Shown: positions 43,249 to 53,054 of the stretch, piece after piece
Position numbering within the stretch: the first letter of the stretch is position 1
Layout: each line of letters opens with the position of its first letter
Translations under genes and position numbers: made by a program
The notes under the pieces: model-generated
Told to the model about the DNA's origin: nothing
What the model saw: the letters and a program-made list of their open reading frames with translations, nothing else
The model's database searches: none
Source of the DNA: Aneurinibacillus sp.
Lineage (GTDB): Bacteria > Bacillota > UBA5301 > DYFA01
Direction of reading: 5' to 3'
Assembly (NCBI GenBank): GCA_020725425.1
Contig: DYFA01000006.1
Location: 22,546 to 86,545, forward strand
DNA: 64,000 nt

Positions 43249-43289
43249 GCAGCCATCATCGCTTCCTCCGACAGGACTGGCGGCGAGAC

Positions 43290-43331
43290 AAAGGGGGCCG
43301 GCAAGGGCCAGCCCCCTTTCATCCCGTTTTT
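43290..43331 (+). terminator. Hairpin terminator between the small gene and the convergent CD1247-type gene
   Basis: AAAGGGGGC / GCCCCCTTT stem with an inner GGC/GCC pair and a 4-nt loop (43290-43319), followed on the plus strand by CATCCCGTTTTT. It may act in both directions; the minus-strand T tract is weak. Confidence 0.6.
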
Positions 43332-43351
43332 AGAGTCGACCCGAAGAGGCT

Positions 43352-43768
43352 TTACTTCGTCTCGTCGGGATGTGCCTCGTCTTCCCCGTCTCCGCCGGGC
43401 TCGCTGGCGTACACCACCTCGCCGCAGTTCGGGCAGGTCACCTCGACATCGTCCTCATAGAGCAGGTCCTCGGCGAAGCGCACCGCCTCCTTGCAGTGGG
43501 GGCACTCCATCTCCACGAACTCGTCTTCACCGGCCTCCTCCTCGCCGTACAGCTCCTCCTCGATCTCCGCCAGGTCGTCGTCGAGGGCTTCGGCGTACTC
43601 CTCCAGTTCCTTCTGGCCGGCCTTCAACTCCTCCAACCCCTCGGCGACGGCGGAGAACAGCTCGAGCATCCGCTCCCAGACCGCGCGCTCCTTTCCTTCC
43701 TTGGCCAGGAAGTCGGACCCGTCGATTAATCCCTTGAGGTAGGCCACCTGTTCCTTGACGTCTTTCAC
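43352..43768 (-). CDS. CD1247-type acidic zinc-ribbon protein
   Basis: A 138-residue protein: N-terminal helix VKEQVAYLKGLIDGSDFLAK, a very acidic coiled-coil-like centre (EELEELYGEEEA-type composition), and a C-terminal zinc ribbon with CPHC and CPNC. This is the CD1247 N-terminal-domain family found beside efp in many Clostridia; function unknown. GTG at 43768 has AAGGAG upstream and the frame beyond it is low-complexity. It starts 34 nt after the efp stop. Confidence 0.75.
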   Translation of the reverse strand: MKDVKEQVAYLKGLIDGSDFLAKEGKERAVWERMLELFSAVAEGLEELKAGQKELEEYAEALDDDLAEIEEELYGEEEAGEDEFVEMECPHCKEAVRFAEDLLYEDDVEVTCPNCGEVVYASEPGGDGEDEAHPDETK

Positions 43769-43802
43769 CCCTGGCTCTCCTTTCCTCCGCTCCCGCCCGG
43801 CG

Positions 43803-44360
43803 CTAGGCCCGGGAGAGGTACAGACCGGTCCGGGTGTCGACCCGGATCTTGTCGCCGACGTCGACGAAGAACGGCACCTGCACCACGGCCCCCGTCTCAA
43901 GGGTGGCGGGTTTCGACCCGCCCGTCGCCGTGTCGCCCTTGAAGCCCGGCGCCGTCTCAGTGACCGTGAGCTCAACGAAGTTGGGCAGCTCGACGCCGAT
44001 CACCTGGCCCTGGTAGTACTGGAGCCCCACCAGGTCCTGCTCCTTGAGCCACTTGACGGCGTCCCCAAGGATGTCCCGGGAGAGCGTCACCTGCTCGTAA
44101 GTGTTGGCGTCCATGAAAACGTACTCGTCGCCCGAGTTGTAGAGATATTGCATCTCCTTGTACTCGACATGCGCGCGGGGCAGCTTCTCGCCGGCCCGGA
44201 AGGTGCGCTCCAGCACCGCCCCGGTCTTGACGTTCTTCAGCTTCGTCCGGACGAAGGCGGAACCCTTGCCCGGCTTGACGTGCAGGAACTCCACCACCGT
44301 GAAGACCTCCCCGTCCACCTCCACGGTCACTCCGGTGCGCAGGTCGTTGGTCGAGATCAC
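43803..44360 (-). CDS. efp: Elongation factor P
   Basis: A 185-residue translation factor relieving polyproline stalls. The loop [17 protein letters not shown] contains K32, the residue that is 5-aminopentanolylated in Bacillus. The C-terminal OB fold ends [20 protein letters not shown] start with GGAGGGAGG nearby. The 99-bp gap before it (44361-44459) shows no clear promoter or terminator. Confidence 0.97.
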   Translation of the reverse strand: MISTNDLRTGVTVEVDGEVFTVVEFLHVKPGKGSAFVRTKLKNVKTGAVLERTFRAGEKLPRAHVEYKEMQYLYNSGDEYVFMDANTYEQVTLSRDILGDAVKWLKEQDLVGLQYYQGQVIGVELPNFVELTVTETAPGFKGDTATGGSKPATLETGAVVQVPFFVDVGDKIRVDTRTGLYLSRA

Positions 44361-44459
44361 GCGCGGTCCTCCCTCCGTGTGACGGCCCCTCTGGCCCTCA
44401 AAGCCAGATACAACAATTCTCGCCGTGTTATCTTTTCCCTGCCCATTGCTTCCCTAAAC

Positions 44460-45533
44460 TCAAAGGATTACCAGGTCCCGCCGGGCCGAGGTCAGCCGCT
44501 CGCCGCCGTCCTCGGTGACCAGGACCATGTCCTCGATGCGCACCCCGCCCTCCCGCGGGAGGTAGATGCCGGGCTCCACGGTGACCACCATCCCGGGGCG
44601 GAGCACGGTCGTCGCCGTCTCCCGCAGGCGCGGCTCCTCGTGAACCTCCCGCCCGACGCCGTGGCCCAGGCCGTGGCCGAACGCTTCCCCGAACCCGGCC
44701 TGGGCGATAACCGCCCGCGCCTCACTGTCAACCTCCGCCCCCGTCCGGCCGGGCCGCACCGCCGCCACACCGACCTCCTGAGCCCGCCGGACCACCTCGT
44801 AGATCTCCCGCCATCGCTCGGGCGGCTCTCCCACCGCCACCGTGCGGGTGATATCCGAGGTGTAACCGCCCACAAAGCAGCCCCAGTCGACCGTGACCAG
44901 CTCGCCACGGTTGATCGTCCGCCCGGAGGCCACCCCGTGGGGCAGAGCGCCCCGAGGACCCGAGGCGACGATGAAATCGAAACCGGCTCCGTCCGCCCCC
45001 TGCCGGCGCAGGAAGAATTCGAGCTCCAAGCTGACCTCGCGCTCCGTCCGGCCCGGCCGCAGGAAGTCCAGCAGGAATTCGAAGCCGGCGTCGGCGAGGC
45101 GGGCAGCCTGCCGGAGGAGGGCGACCTCCTCCTCGTCCTTCACCAGACGCAACTCTTCCAAGAGCCCCTCGGTGGGAACGAGGGTGGTCCTCTCGCCGAA
45201 CCGCTCCTCCCACTGCCGGAGGATGGACACACTCACCGAGCGGCTCTCGAACCCCGTCCGCTCCGGCGCAAGTCGCGCCACTGTCTCGGCCAGCGCGGCC
45301 ATGGAGTCGTGGCCGACCTGAACCACCGTGAACAGGGGGGCCTGCGCCTTCGCCTGTTCGAGGTAGCGGAAGTCCGTCAGGAGGAGGCTCTCCGTGGCAG
45401 TGAGCACGAGCACGCCGGAGGTTCCCGTGAAGCCGGAGAGATAGGCCCGGTTCGGTGAAGAGGCCACGAGGAAGGCGTCCAGCTTCTCTTCGGCGAGGCG
45501 CCGGCGCAGCGCACGAAGCCTTTTTTCGCTCAT
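44460..45533 (-). CDS. pepP: Xaa-Pro aminopeptidase (M24 family)
   Basis: A 357-residue M24B peptidase cleaving N-terminal Xaa-Pro bonds. It has a creatinase-like N-domain (AYLSGFTGTSG) and a pita-bread domain with the dinuclear metal ligands in TVDWG, TSDITRT, FGHGLGHGVG, TVEPGIYLP and GVRIEDMVLV. ATG overlaps the aroQ stop (ATGA). The aroQ-pepP-efp order is conserved in Firmicutes (yqhS-yqhT-efp). Confidence 0.95.
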   Translation of the reverse strand: MSEKRLRALRRRLAEEKLDAFLVASSPNRAYLSGFTGTSGVLVLTATESLLLTDFRYLEQAKAQAPLFTVVQVGHDSMAALAETVARLAPERTGFESRSVSVSILRQWEERFGERTTLVPTEGLLEELRLVKDEEEVALLRQAARLADAGFEFLLDFLRPGRTEREVSLELEFFLRRQGADGAGFDFIVASGPRGALPHGVASGRTINRGELVTVDWGCFVGGYTSDITRTVAVGEPPERWREIYEVVRRAQEVGVAAVRPGRTGAEVDSEARAVIAQAGFGEAFGHGLGHGVGREVHEEPRLRETATTVLRPGMVVTVEPGIYLPREGGVRIEDMVLVTEDGGERLTSARRDLVIL

Positions 45534-46087
45534 GCGCCATCCTTCCCTTCCCGGGCGGCCCGCCGTTCCTGAACCAGCCGAACGGCCGCCTCCAGCCCCA
45601 GCCGGTAGCTGAGCGCCCCAAAGCCGGCCACCTTGCCCACGCATGCCGGCGCCACCACCGAGACCCGGCGGTACTCCTCGCGGGCCTCGGGGTTGGAGAG
45701 GTGGACCTCGATGGCCGGCAGCCCCACGGCCCGCAGGGCATCCGCGACGGCGAGGCTGTAGTGAGTGTAGGCGGCCGGGTTGATCACGATGGCCTCGGCC
45801 CAGTCGCCGAAGGTGTGGATCGCCTCGACCAGCTCTCCCTCGCCGTTGGCCTGGACGATGCGCAGGGTACAGCCGAGGTTCTCTGCCGCCTGCGACAGCA
45901 GGGCATCGATCTCCGCCAGCGACTGCCGGCCATAGATTTCCGGTTCCCGGCGGCCCAGGAGGTTCAGGTTGGGACCGTGCAACACCCCGACCCGCACCGG
46001 GCCGGCTGCCGTCTCCCGCGGCCGGGCGGCCGTTTTCCCAGTCGCCGCTCGCCTCGGCCGCCGCGTTCCTGCTCTGCTATCAGCCAT
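45530..46087 (-). CDS. aroQ: Type II 3-dehydroquinate dehydratase
   Basis: Dodecameric DHQase of the shikimate pathway. VLHGPNLNLLGRREPEIYG carries the catalytic Arg and Tyr, VINPAAYTHYS the substrate loop, and IEVHLSNPEAREEYR the catalytic His. The core is ~150 residues; here a basic N-terminal extension of ~35 residues is predicted. ATG at 46087 is used (GGGGGG 6 nt upstream); a GTG just before VGVLHGPN would give the standard length but lacks a ribosome site. Confidence 0.93.
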   Translation of the reverse strand: MADSRAGTRRPRRAATGKTAARPRETAAGPVRVGVLHGPNLNLLGRREPEIYGRQSLAEIDALLSQAAENLGCTLRIVQANGEGELVEAIHTFGDWAEAIVINPAAYTHYSLAVADALRAVGLPAIEVHLSNPEAREEYRRVSVVAPACVGKVAGFGALSYRLGLEAAVRLVQERRAAREGKDGA

Positions 46088-46103
46088 CCTCATCCCCCCA
46101 CTC

Positions 46104-47711
46104 TCAGAGGCACTCCTGTACCAGCGGTTCAGGCACCTCGTCCGTCACCGTCACCTCACCGATCCCTCGCGGCAGGACCCAGCGCACCCGGCTCCGCCGC
46201 ACCTTCTTGTCGCGGGAGAGCGCCCGGAGAATGTCCTCGACCCCGGCGGGCGCCGCCAGTTCCTCCCGCCGGGTCGGCAGTCCGAACCGGGCCAGAAGCG
46301 ACACGATCCGCCCCGCCTCCTTTTCCGGGCAGAGCCCCAGCCGCTGGGCGAGGCGAGCCGCCACCGCCATCCCGTAGGCCACCGCCTCGCCGTGGCGGAC
46401 CGGACCGAAGCCGGTGACGGCCTCCACGGCGTGCCCGGCGGTATGTCCCAGATTCAACGTCATCCGCGGGCCGGCTTCCCGCTCGTCGACCGCCACCACC
46501 GCCGCCTTGACCGCCACCGCCGCCCTGACCGCCTCTGCCAGCTCGTCGTCGGAGGGCCAGGCGCTTGCTTGCGCCTCGAGGGGAGGCCACTGCTCGAGCC
46601 GGGCGAACAGCTCCGGGTCAGCGAGGACGCCGTGCTTGATGACTTCGGCCAGACCCGAGCGGAACTCTCTGAGCGACAGAGTTCGAAGGACGGACGGATC
46701 AGCGATCACCGCCCGGGGTTGGTGGAAGGCGCCGACCAGGTTCTTCCCGAGGGGAAGGTTGACCCCCACCTTTCCCCCGACGCTCGAGTCTATCTGGGCC
46801 AGCAGGGTCGTCGGAACCTGCAGGAAAGCAAGGCCCCGCAGGTAGGTGGCAGCGAAGAACCCCGCGGCGTCCCCCACGGCTCCGCCGCCCAGGGCGACCA
46901 CCAGGTCGTCCCGTTCGAGCCCGGCCGCCAGCGCCCGATGGTACAGCTCCTCGACCACCCCTAGCTGCTTGGCCGCCTCACCCTCTGGCACCACCAGGGT
47001 CACCACCTGGCGCCGGGCGGCCCGCAAGGCCTGGCGTACCGTTTCGCCGTACAGGCCGTCCACCACCGGGTCCGTCACCAGCGCCACCCGGTCTCCGCCG
47101 GCGGCCATCTGCGCCGCCGCCCCGACGGACTCGAGCAGTCCTGCGCCTACATACACCACGTACCCGCGCTCATCCAGTCGCACCTCGACCCGGCCGGCCG
47201 CCGTCGCGAGCCGCCAGTGGCCCGTCACGGTCGCCGCCACCTCCCGGGGGTCGAGGTCAGTCGTGTCCACCACCACGTCAGCCCTGGCGTAAAGGGGGGC
47301 CCGCAAGCGCAACAACTCCTCGAACCGCTGAAGAGGCTGGTCCACCGCCAGGAGAGGACGGTCAGAGGCGCCCACCCGCTCCCACAGGGCATCCGTCCGC
47401 GCCGTCAAGGCCACCACCAAGCCGGTTCGGCGCAGGGCTTCGAGGTTCCCCTCCCGCAGGACCACCCCACCCCCGGTGGCGATCACCTGGCCGCGCCGGG
47501 CCGCCGCTTCGGCCACCACCTCCGCCTCGACCCGGCGGAACTCCTCCTCCCCCTGGTCGGCGAAGATGGCCCGCACCGGCCGGCCCGTCCGCCGCTCGAT
47601 CTCTTCGTCGGTATCAAGAAAGGCAAGGCCCGCGGCTTCGGCGACCAGCCTCCCCACGGTGCTCTTCCCGCTGCCCATGAAGCCGATCAGCACGAGGTTG
47701 GCGTCGCCCAC
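46104..47711 (-). CDS. aroKB: Shikimate kinase / 3-dehydroquinate synthase fusion
   Basis: A 535-residue bifunctional protein. Residues 1-~165 are shikimate kinase ([15 protein letters not shown]alker [27 protein letters not shown]). Residues ~170-535 are NAD-dependent dehydroquinate synthase ([60 protein letters not shown]). It joins two non-consecutive shikimate steps. The start overlaps the aroC end by 25 nt. All metal and substrate motifs of both halves look intact. Confidence 0.95.
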   Translation of the reverse strand: MGDANLVLIGFMGSGKSTVGRLVAEAAGLAFLDTDEEIERRTGRPVRAIFADQGEEEFRRVEAEVVAEAAARRGQVIATGGGVVLREGNLEALRRTGLVVALTARTDALWERVGASDRPLLAVDQPLQRFEELLRLRAPLYARADVVVDTTDLDPREVAATVTGHWRLATAAGRVEVRLDERGYVVYVGAGLLESVGAAAQMAAGGDRVALVTDPVVDGLYGETVRQALRAARRQVVTLVVPEGEAAKQLGVVEELYHRALAAGLERDDLVVALGGGAVGDAAGFFAATYLRGLAFLQVPTTLLAQIDSSVGGKVGVNLPLGKNLVGAFHQPRAVIADPSVLRTLSLREFRSGLAEVIKHGVLADPELFARLEQWPPLEAQASAWPSDDELAEAVRAAVAVKAAVVAVDEREAGPRMTLNLGHTAGHAVEAVTGFGPVRHGEAVAYGMAVAARLAQRLGLCPEKEAGRIVSLLARFGLPTRREELAAPAGVEDILRALSRDKKVRRSRVRWVLPRGIGEVTVTDEVPEPLVQECL

Positions 47712-48859
47712 TGGCGGATTTCCTCCTGGTAGGCATGGTGGGCTCGGCGGGTCTCCGCCAGGGAGTCGCCGCCGAACTTGGCAGCGAAAGCCGCGGCCAA
47801 GACCAGCAGGACCTGGGCCTCAGCGACCACCGCCGCCGCCGGCACCGCGCACACGTCCGAGCGGTGGACGTCCGCCACCGCCGCCTCGCCCGTATCCAGG
47901 TCGACCGTCGGCAGCGGCCGGCGCAGAGTGGCAATAGGCTTCATCGCCGCCCGGAGGAGGAGAGGCTCCCCGTTGGTCATCCCGCCCTCCAGTCCTCCGG
48001 CGCGGTTCGTAGCCCGCCGCAGTCCCGGCAGGATGGGATCGTGAGCCTGACTGCCCGGCACCGCCGCCAGGGCGAAACCGTCCCCGACCTCGACCCCCTT
48101 GACCGCCGGGATAGCCATCACCGCCGCCGCCAGACGCCCGTCCAGCCGTCCCTCCATCGTCACGTACGTCCCCAGGCCGGGAGGCAAGCCGAAGACCACC
48201 ACCTCGAAAACCCCGCCGAGAGTGTCGCCGCGCTCCGCCGCCTCGTCGATCGCTCGGCACATGGCCTCCTCCGCCTCCGGATCGAGACAGCGCAGGGGCG
48301 CCTCCTCCGCCGCCGCCAGAGTCTCAGGCGTCACGGGCCGGGCAGCAGCCCGGATCCCTCCCACCGCCACCACGTGGCTACCGCAGGTTATGCCGAATTC
48401 GGCAAGGAAGCGCCGCGCCACTGCTCCGGCAGCCACCAGGGCCGCGGTGGCTCGAGCGCTGGACCGCTCCAGCACGTTGCGCAGGTCGGTGTGGCTGTAC
48501 TTCAGGGCGCCGGCCAGGTCGGCATGGCCGGGGCGCGGCCGGCGGCAGGGGTGTCCCTCCCTGGCCGCTTCCGGTTCGGGCGGGGTGGGCGACATGACCT
48601 CCTCCCAGTTGGGCCAGTCCCGGTTCGGGACGAGCAGGGCGATCGGGCTGCCAAGAGTCCGCCCGTGGCGCACCCCGGACAGGATCTCGCACCGGTCGGC
48701 TTCGAGCGCCATCCGCGGGCCGCGCCCGTACCCCCGCTGGCGCCGGCGGAGGTCCCGGTCGATGTCCCCTGCTGAGAGAGATAAACCAGCCGGCGGCCCC
48801 TCCAGGACAGCCACCAGCGCCTTCCCGTGGGACTCACCGGCCGTGCTCAACCGCCACAC
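47687..48859 (-). CDS. aroC: Chorismate synthase
   Basis: A 390-residue FMN-dependent enzyme forming chorismate from EPSP. It has [63 protein letters not shown] and the [17 protein letters not shown] motif. GTG at 48859 gives the normal N-terminus, with AGGAAG 10 nt upstream in the comFB end. It belongs to the aroE-comFB-aroC-aroKB-aroQ group; aroA (EPSP synthase) is not in the window. Confidence 0.96.
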   Translation of the reverse strand: MWRLSTAGESHGKALVAVLEGPPAGLSLSAGDIDRDLRRRQRGYGRGPRMALEADRCEILSGVRHGRTLGSPIALLVPNRDWPNWEEVMSPTPPEPEAAREGHPCRRPRPGHADLAGALKYSHTDLRNVLERSSARATAALVAAGAVARRFLAEFGITCGSHVVAVGGIRAAARPVTPETLAAAEEAPLRCLDPEAEEAMCRAIDEAAERGDTLGGVFEVVVFGLPPGLGTYVTMEGRLDGRLAAAVMAIPAVKGVEVGDGFALAAVPGSQAHDPILPGLRRATNRAGGLEGGMTNGEPLLLRAAMKPIATLRRPLPTVDLDTGEAAVADVHRSDVCAVPAAAVVAEAQVLLVLAAAFAAKFGGDSLAETRRAHHAYQEEIRQWATPTSC

Positions 48860-48861
48860 TG

Positions 48862-49152
48862 CTACCACTCTTCCTGCGCCGGTGGACTGGGGTGATGGGG
48901 ATGGGCCTTGACCTTCTCCACCGCTGAGAGCAGCGCCAGCATCGCGTCGGCCTTCGCCTGCCGGTCCGCCGTGCTGACCGCAGCCCGGATCTCTCCTTCC
49001 GGGCTGCCGACGTACTTCCCCCGCAGTTGGTTCAAGGTCATGACGATCGTGTCCCGCCGGCACCGCTCGCACCGGCAGAAGCTCGGATCCCGCTGGAGGT
49101 ATTCCTCGAAGACTTGCTTGACGACGTCTTCCATGTAGTTACGGAATTGCAT
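48862..49152 (-). CDS. comFB: ComFB family zinc-finger-like protein
   Basis: A 96-residue protein matching late-competence Com[19 protein letters not shown], the Cys cluster [31 protein letters not shown] and [19 protein letters not shown]. ComFB is needed for transformation in Bacillus through an unclear mechanism; in cyanobacteria homologues bind cyclic nucleotides. Here it is isolated from comFA/comFC and sits between aroE and aroC. ATG with AGAGGAG upstream. Confidence 0.88.
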   Translation of the reverse strand: MQFRNYMEDVVKQVFEEYLQRDPSFCRCERCRRDTIVMTLNQLRGKYVGSPEGEIRAAVSTADRQAKADAMLALLSAVEKVKAHPHHPSPPAQEEW

Positions 49153-49181
49153 AGGAGCGCTCCTCTCTCCGGACTAGGTCG

Positions 49182-50069
49182 CTACTTCGACGGTCCGGAA
49201 AGCGATTCCTCCTCCCCCGCCTGGCGCAGCGCCGCCCGCATGGCGTCGAGCGACGGCTTCTCTCCGGTCCAGCGCTCGAAGGCCAGGGCCCCCTGGTGGA
49301 GCAGCATCTCCTCTCCACCGAGCACCGACAGGCCCCGCTGCCGGGCCGCCTCGAGGACGGGCGCCACGGCAGGGCCATAGGCCAAGTCGCAGTAGACCCT
49401 GCCCGGGGGGAGCCACTCCAGCGGCACGGGCACCCCGGCTCCGGCCAGCGCGGTCGAGGTGGCGTTCACCACCAGATCGGCTCCGGCCAGCATTCTCCGC
49501 AAAGCGGCGCCTCCCAGGCCGCCCGCCGAGAGCGCAGTCGATCCCCAACGGCCCAGAGCCCCCGCCAGCCGGTGGGCCCGCCCTTCTGTCCGGTTGGCGA
49601 GGTGCAGCGACGCCGCTCCGCCGCGCACCAGGGCGTACCCGACCGCCCGGGCCGCCCCACCGGCTCCCAGGAGGACGGCCCGGCAGCCTGCCGGATCGAC
49701 GCCGAAGGCCAGAAGGGAACGGAGGAAGCCCTCGGCGTCCGTGTTCTCCCCCCGCCACCCCCCGCCGCAGTCGACCACCGTGTTCACCGCACCGATCGCC
49801 GCCGCCTCCTCTCCCACCTCGTCCAGGAGGGGCAGGATGGCGACCTTGTGGGGCACGGTCACGTTGAAGCCTCTCACTCCGAGGGCCCGGAGCCCCCTGA
49901 CCGCCGCCGGGAGAGCCTCGGGCTCGACCCGCCAGGCCAGGTACACCCAGTCCAGGCCGGCGGCGGCGAAGGCCGCGTTGTGCATCGCCGGGGAACGCGA
50001 ATGAGCCACTGGGTCGCCAATCACCCCGACGACCTGGGTGGCCCCCGTGATCATCCTCCCCCGTTGCAT
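49182..50069 (-). CDS. aroE: Shikimate dehydrogenase (NADP)
   Basis: A 295-residue AroE: GVIGDPVAHSRSPAMHNAAF (shikimate Ser pair), FNVTVPHKVAILPL (catalytic Lys), GENTDAEGFL, the Rossmann loop VLLGAGGAARAVGYAL and GGEEMLLHQGALAFE. ATG at 50069 is chosen: GGAGG lies 8 nt upstream. Another ATG five codons later abuts its own purine run. Confidence 0.95.
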   Translation of the reverse strand: MQRGRMITGATQVVGVIGDPVAHSRSPAMHNAAFAAAGLDWVYLAWRVEPEALPAAVRGLRALGVRGFNVTVPHKVAILPLLDEVGEEAAAIGAVNTVVDCGGGWRGENTDAEGFLRSLLAFGVDPAGCRAVLLGAGGAARAVGYALVRGGAASLHLANRTEGRAHRLAGALGRWGSTALSAGGLGGAALRRMLAGADLVVNATSTALAGAGVPVPLEWLPPGRVYCDLAYGPAVAPVLEAARQRGLSVLGGEEMLLHQGALAFERWTGEKPSLDAMRAALRQAGEEESLSGPSK

Positions 50070-50113
50070 CTCCCCCGCCTCCACCGCTTTCGGCCCCGTC
50101 CCGGGGCCCCGTC

Positions 50114-51448
50114 TCATTCTCCGCTGACGGTCACCGGCGCGATCCGCAGGCTCGGCGATCCGGCCGAGCCGAGGAAGCGGAGATCATCACCGACCGCCTC
50201 GACTCCCGAGAGGAGGTCGAGCAGGTTGCCGGCGATGGCGACCCCCCGCACCGGTCGAGCCAAGCGGCCGTGCTCGATCCACAGGCCGGCCGCCCCCACG
50301 GAAAAATCGCCCGAGATGGGGTTGACGGTGTGCATCCCCATCACGGCCGTCACGTAAAACCCTTCGCTGACTTCGGCGATCAACTGCTCGCGGGGTGCCT
50401 TCCCGGCGGCCAGGTACAGGTTGCTCGGCCGCACCTCCGGGGTTCCCCGGAAGGACGCCCGGATACCGTTGCCCGTCGAACTCGTCCCGCCCTTCGCCGC
50501 TGTGTAGGTGTTGTGGAGGAAGCCCTGCAGCACGCCGTCCCGGATCAGCACGGTCCGGCCGGTGGGGACCCCCTCGTCGTCGACCGGCGCCGCGCCCGCC
50601 CCCTCAACCAGCCGTCCGTCATCCACCACCTGTACCAGCGGGGAGGCGACCTTCTCCCCAACCTTGTCGGCGAAGAGCGACTTCCCCTTCTGGACGGCGT
50701 CCGCCGAGAGCGCCGGGCCGATCGTCTCCAGGAATTCCGCCGCCACCAGCGGGTCGAAGATCAAAGCCACCCGCTTGGTGCCGATGGTCCGCGCCCCCAG
50801 GAGCTGGACCGCCTTCTCCGCCGCCTCCCGGCCGATCGCCTCCGGGTCGACCCCCGCCCGCCGGTGGGAGAAGAGGTAGCTCCAGCCGGTCTCGGCGCTT
50901 CCGCCGGCCTCCGCCACCACCGTGATGCTCCCGGAGACGCTGGTCCCGGAGTACCCCGCCCTCACCCCACGGGTGTTCAGGATCGCCACCGCATGATCGC
51001 CGTCCGTGTAGGTGGCCTTCTCGACCCGGGTCACCCGGCGGTCGAAGGCCCGGGCAGCCCGCTCAATGGCCATGGCCGTGTCTATCTTTGCTTCCGTCGA
51101 CAGATCCCGGAGAACGGGATCGACCAGATCCAGCGGTTCGGCGGGAGTGAAGCCGGGCAGGCGGTTGAAGGGGTCGGAGGCGGTGGCGGCGGCGTTGGCC
51201 ACCGCTGTCTCGGCCGCCGCCCGCAGCCCGCCGGGCGACAAATCGGTGGTGAAGGCGAATCCCAGGCAGCCCCGCCGGAACACCCGCAATCCAAGCCCGG
51301 TCTCAGTCGACTGGTGAAGCGTTTCGACCTTCCCGTCCGCTACCTCCACCACGAAGCTCCTGGACCGGGAGAGATAGGCCTCCGCCTCTTCCGCCCCGGC
51401 CGCCTGGGCCGCGGTGAGCGCCTGGGCTCCGTACTCTTCGAGGCTCAT
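50114..51448 (-). CDS. tldE: TldE/PmbA-type metalloprotease subunit
   Basis: A 444-residue TldE-like protein, partner of TldD in a heterodimeric protease that processes small peptides (CcdA, microcin B17 in E. coli). The N-terminal VEVADGKVETLHQSTETGLGLRV region (about residues 34-56) and IFDPLVAAEFLETIGPALSADAV with GFLHNTYTAAKGGTSSTGN are family features. It lacks the H-E-x-x-x-H motif, as expected for the non-catalytic subunit. The start overlaps the tldD stop (ATGA type). Confidence 0.92.
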   Translation of the reverse strand: MSLEEYGAQALTAAQAAGAEEAEAYLSRSRSFVVEVADGKVETLHQSTETGLGLRVFRRGCLGFAFTTDLSPGGLRAAAETAVANAAATASDPFNRLPGFTPAEPLDLVDPVLRDLSTEAKIDTAMAIERAARAFDRRVTRVEKATYTDGDHAVAILNTRGVRAGYSGTSVSGSITVVAEAGGSAETGWSYLFSHRRAGVDPEAIGREAAEKAVQLLGARTIGTKRVALIFDPLVAAEFLETIGPALSADAVQKGKSLFADKVGEKVASPLVQVVDDGRLVEGAGAAPVDDEGVPTGRTVLIRDGVLQGFLHNTYTAAKGGTSSTGNGIRASFRGTPEVRPSNLYLAAGKAPREQLIAEVSEGFYVTAVMGMHTVNPISGDFSVGAAGLWIEHGRLARPVRGVAIAGNLLDLLSGVEAVGDDLRFLGSAGSPSLRIAPVTVSGE

Positions 51449-52857
51449 AGGCTCTCCTCTCCTTCCGGGTCGTGCGCCGTCCCCCCGACAATCAGTTCGG
51501 GAATGCGCAGCGTCGGCTGGGCGTCGGTCACCGCCACCCCCTGCCCGTCCTTGCCGCAGGTGCCGATGGTAAACCCCAGGTCCGACCCGACCCGGTCCAC
51601 GAGGCTCAGGGCGCGAGGCCCGTTGCCCGTGAGCGTCGCGCCCCTCACCGCCGGTCCGATCTCGCCCCGCTCAATGAGGAACCCTTCCGCCACCTCGAAG
51701 ACGAAATCCCCGTTGGTGGTGTTCACCTGCCCGCCCCCCATGCGGGTGACGTAGAGGCCCCGCTCCGTATCGGCCACGATCCGCCCGGGGTCGTCCTTCC
51801 CCGGGGCGATGTAGGTGTTGCTCATGCGGGGGATGGGAACGTGACGGTAGGACTCCCGCCGCCCGCTCCCGTTCGGTTCCGCGCCCTGCCGCCGGGCGGT
51901 GATCAGGCTGTGGAGGTACTCCTTGAGCACCCCCCGCTCGATCAGCACCTTCCTCCGTGCCGGCACCCCCTCGTCGTCATAACGCGCCGAGCCGTACCGG
52001 CCGGGTAACGTGGCATCGTCGATCACCGTGACCAGTTCAGCCGCCACCTGCTCTCCCAGGCGGTCGGCGTAGACGGAGAGTCCCTTCTGCACCAGATCGG
52101 CTTCGAGCCCGTGGCCGCAGGCCTCGTGGACCATCGTGCCACCAGCCTCGGCGGCCATGACCACCGGCATCCGTCCGCTCGGCGCCGGGCGCGCCTCCAG
52201 CATGCGCACCGCCCGCCGGGCTGCCTTCTCCGCCAGCTTCTCCGGCACGTCCCCGTCGGCCAGCTCCGGGCCGGCGAACCCCCCTAGCGAGTCATAGCCC
52301 GTCTGGATGACCCCGCCCTGCGCCGCCACGGCGTTCACCGCCAGGACCGTGCGCACCCGGCGGTCTTCGGCCAAAAAGCCCAGGGAATTGGCGATGGTCA
52401 CCTCCTGGTCGAGTTCCCGGTAGTTCACTGTCACCTGGCGCACCCGCCCGTCCACCGCCCGGGCCGCCCGGTTCACCCGCTCGACCACTGCCGCCTTGTC
52501 AGCGAGGGGGACTTCCTCCGGTAGCTGCCGGACCTCCGGGTTGAAGGCAGCCTCCCGGGATACAAGCGGCAGAGTCACCCGCCCGGCCTGCCCCGCCCGG
52601 GCGGCCGCCGCCACCACTTCCGCCGCCGCCGTCAGCCCCTCCGCCGAGAGATCGTTCGTGAAGGCGTAGGCGCTGGTATCGCCCTGCACCACCCGGATGC
52701 CCGCTCCCCCGTCGAGCCCGGTGGCCGCCCGTTCAATCCGGTCCGCCTCACAGATCAGCGCCTGGGTCCGGCGCTGCTCCACGAAGACCTCGGCGAAGTC
52801 GCCGCCGCGGGCCAGCGCCCGCTCCAACACCGGCCCGAGCTCCCTGAATCTGGTCAA
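51445..52857 (-). CDS. tldD: TldD metalloprotease subunit
   Basis: A 470-residue TldD with the zinc motif MVHEACGHGLEADLV (H-E-x-x-x-H) near residue 240, and GGAGIRVVQGDTSAYAFTND and GCGQVN-type C-terminal region around MGGGQVNTTNGDFVFEV. It is the catalytic partner of the downstream TldE. The start is probably TTG at 52857 with GAGGGGG upstream; homology begins there. Confidence 0.93.
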   Translation of the reverse strand: MTRFRELGPVLERALARGGDFAEVFVEQRRTQALICEADRIERAATGLDGGAGIRVVQGDTSAYAFTNDLSAEGLTAAAEVVAAAARAGQAGRVTLPLVSREAAFNPEVRQLPEEVPLADKAAVVERVNRAARAVDGRVRQVTVNYRELDQEVTIANSLGFLAEDRRVRTVLAVNAVAAQGGVIQTGYDSLGGFAGPELADGDVPEKLAEKAARRAVRMLEARPAPSGRMPVVMAAEAGGTMVHEACGHGLEADLVQKGLSVYADRLGEQVAAELVTVIDDATLPGRYGSARYDDEGVPARRKVLIERGVLKEYLHSLITARRQGAEPNGSGRRESYRHVPIPRMSNTYIAPGKDDPGRIVADTERGLYVTRMGGGQVNTTNGDFVFEVAEGFLIERGEIGPAVRGATLTGNGPRALSLVDRVGSDLGFTIGTCGKDGQGVAVTDAQPTLRIPELIVGGTAHDPEGEESL

Positions 52858-52978
52858 ACCAAGCGCCCCCTCTGAGCACGCCGGCGCCCGCCACCAGCCG
52901 CCACCCCCGGCCGCGCCACGCGAAGTAGCGGTAGTGCAGGCGCCCGTCGCCGCCTTCGGCTACTAGTTTGCCGCGCAT
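52748..52978 (-). CDS. Candidate small ORF overlapping the tldD start (uncertain)
   Basis: ATG at 52978 has CAGGAG 7 nt upstream and opens MRGKLVAEGGDGRLHYRYFA, then a Trp/Arg/Gly-rich stretch. The frame continues 110 nt into tldD, ending after 76 codons. The first ~40 residues look more protein-like than the rest, which is Arg/Gly/Ala noise from another frame. It could be a real leader peptide or chance; I recognise no family. Confidence 0.25.
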   Translation of the reverse strand: MRGKLVAEGGDGRLHYRYFAWRGRGWRLVAGAGVLRGGAWFDQIQGARAGVGAGAGPRRRLRRGLRGAAPDPGADL

Positions 52979-53054
52979 TGCCAATCTCCTGCCCGTGGCC
53001 CCGCGCCTCTCCGCCGGTCCCCGTTCCTGGCAGGTCCCCCCTCTCCCTGTCCCG

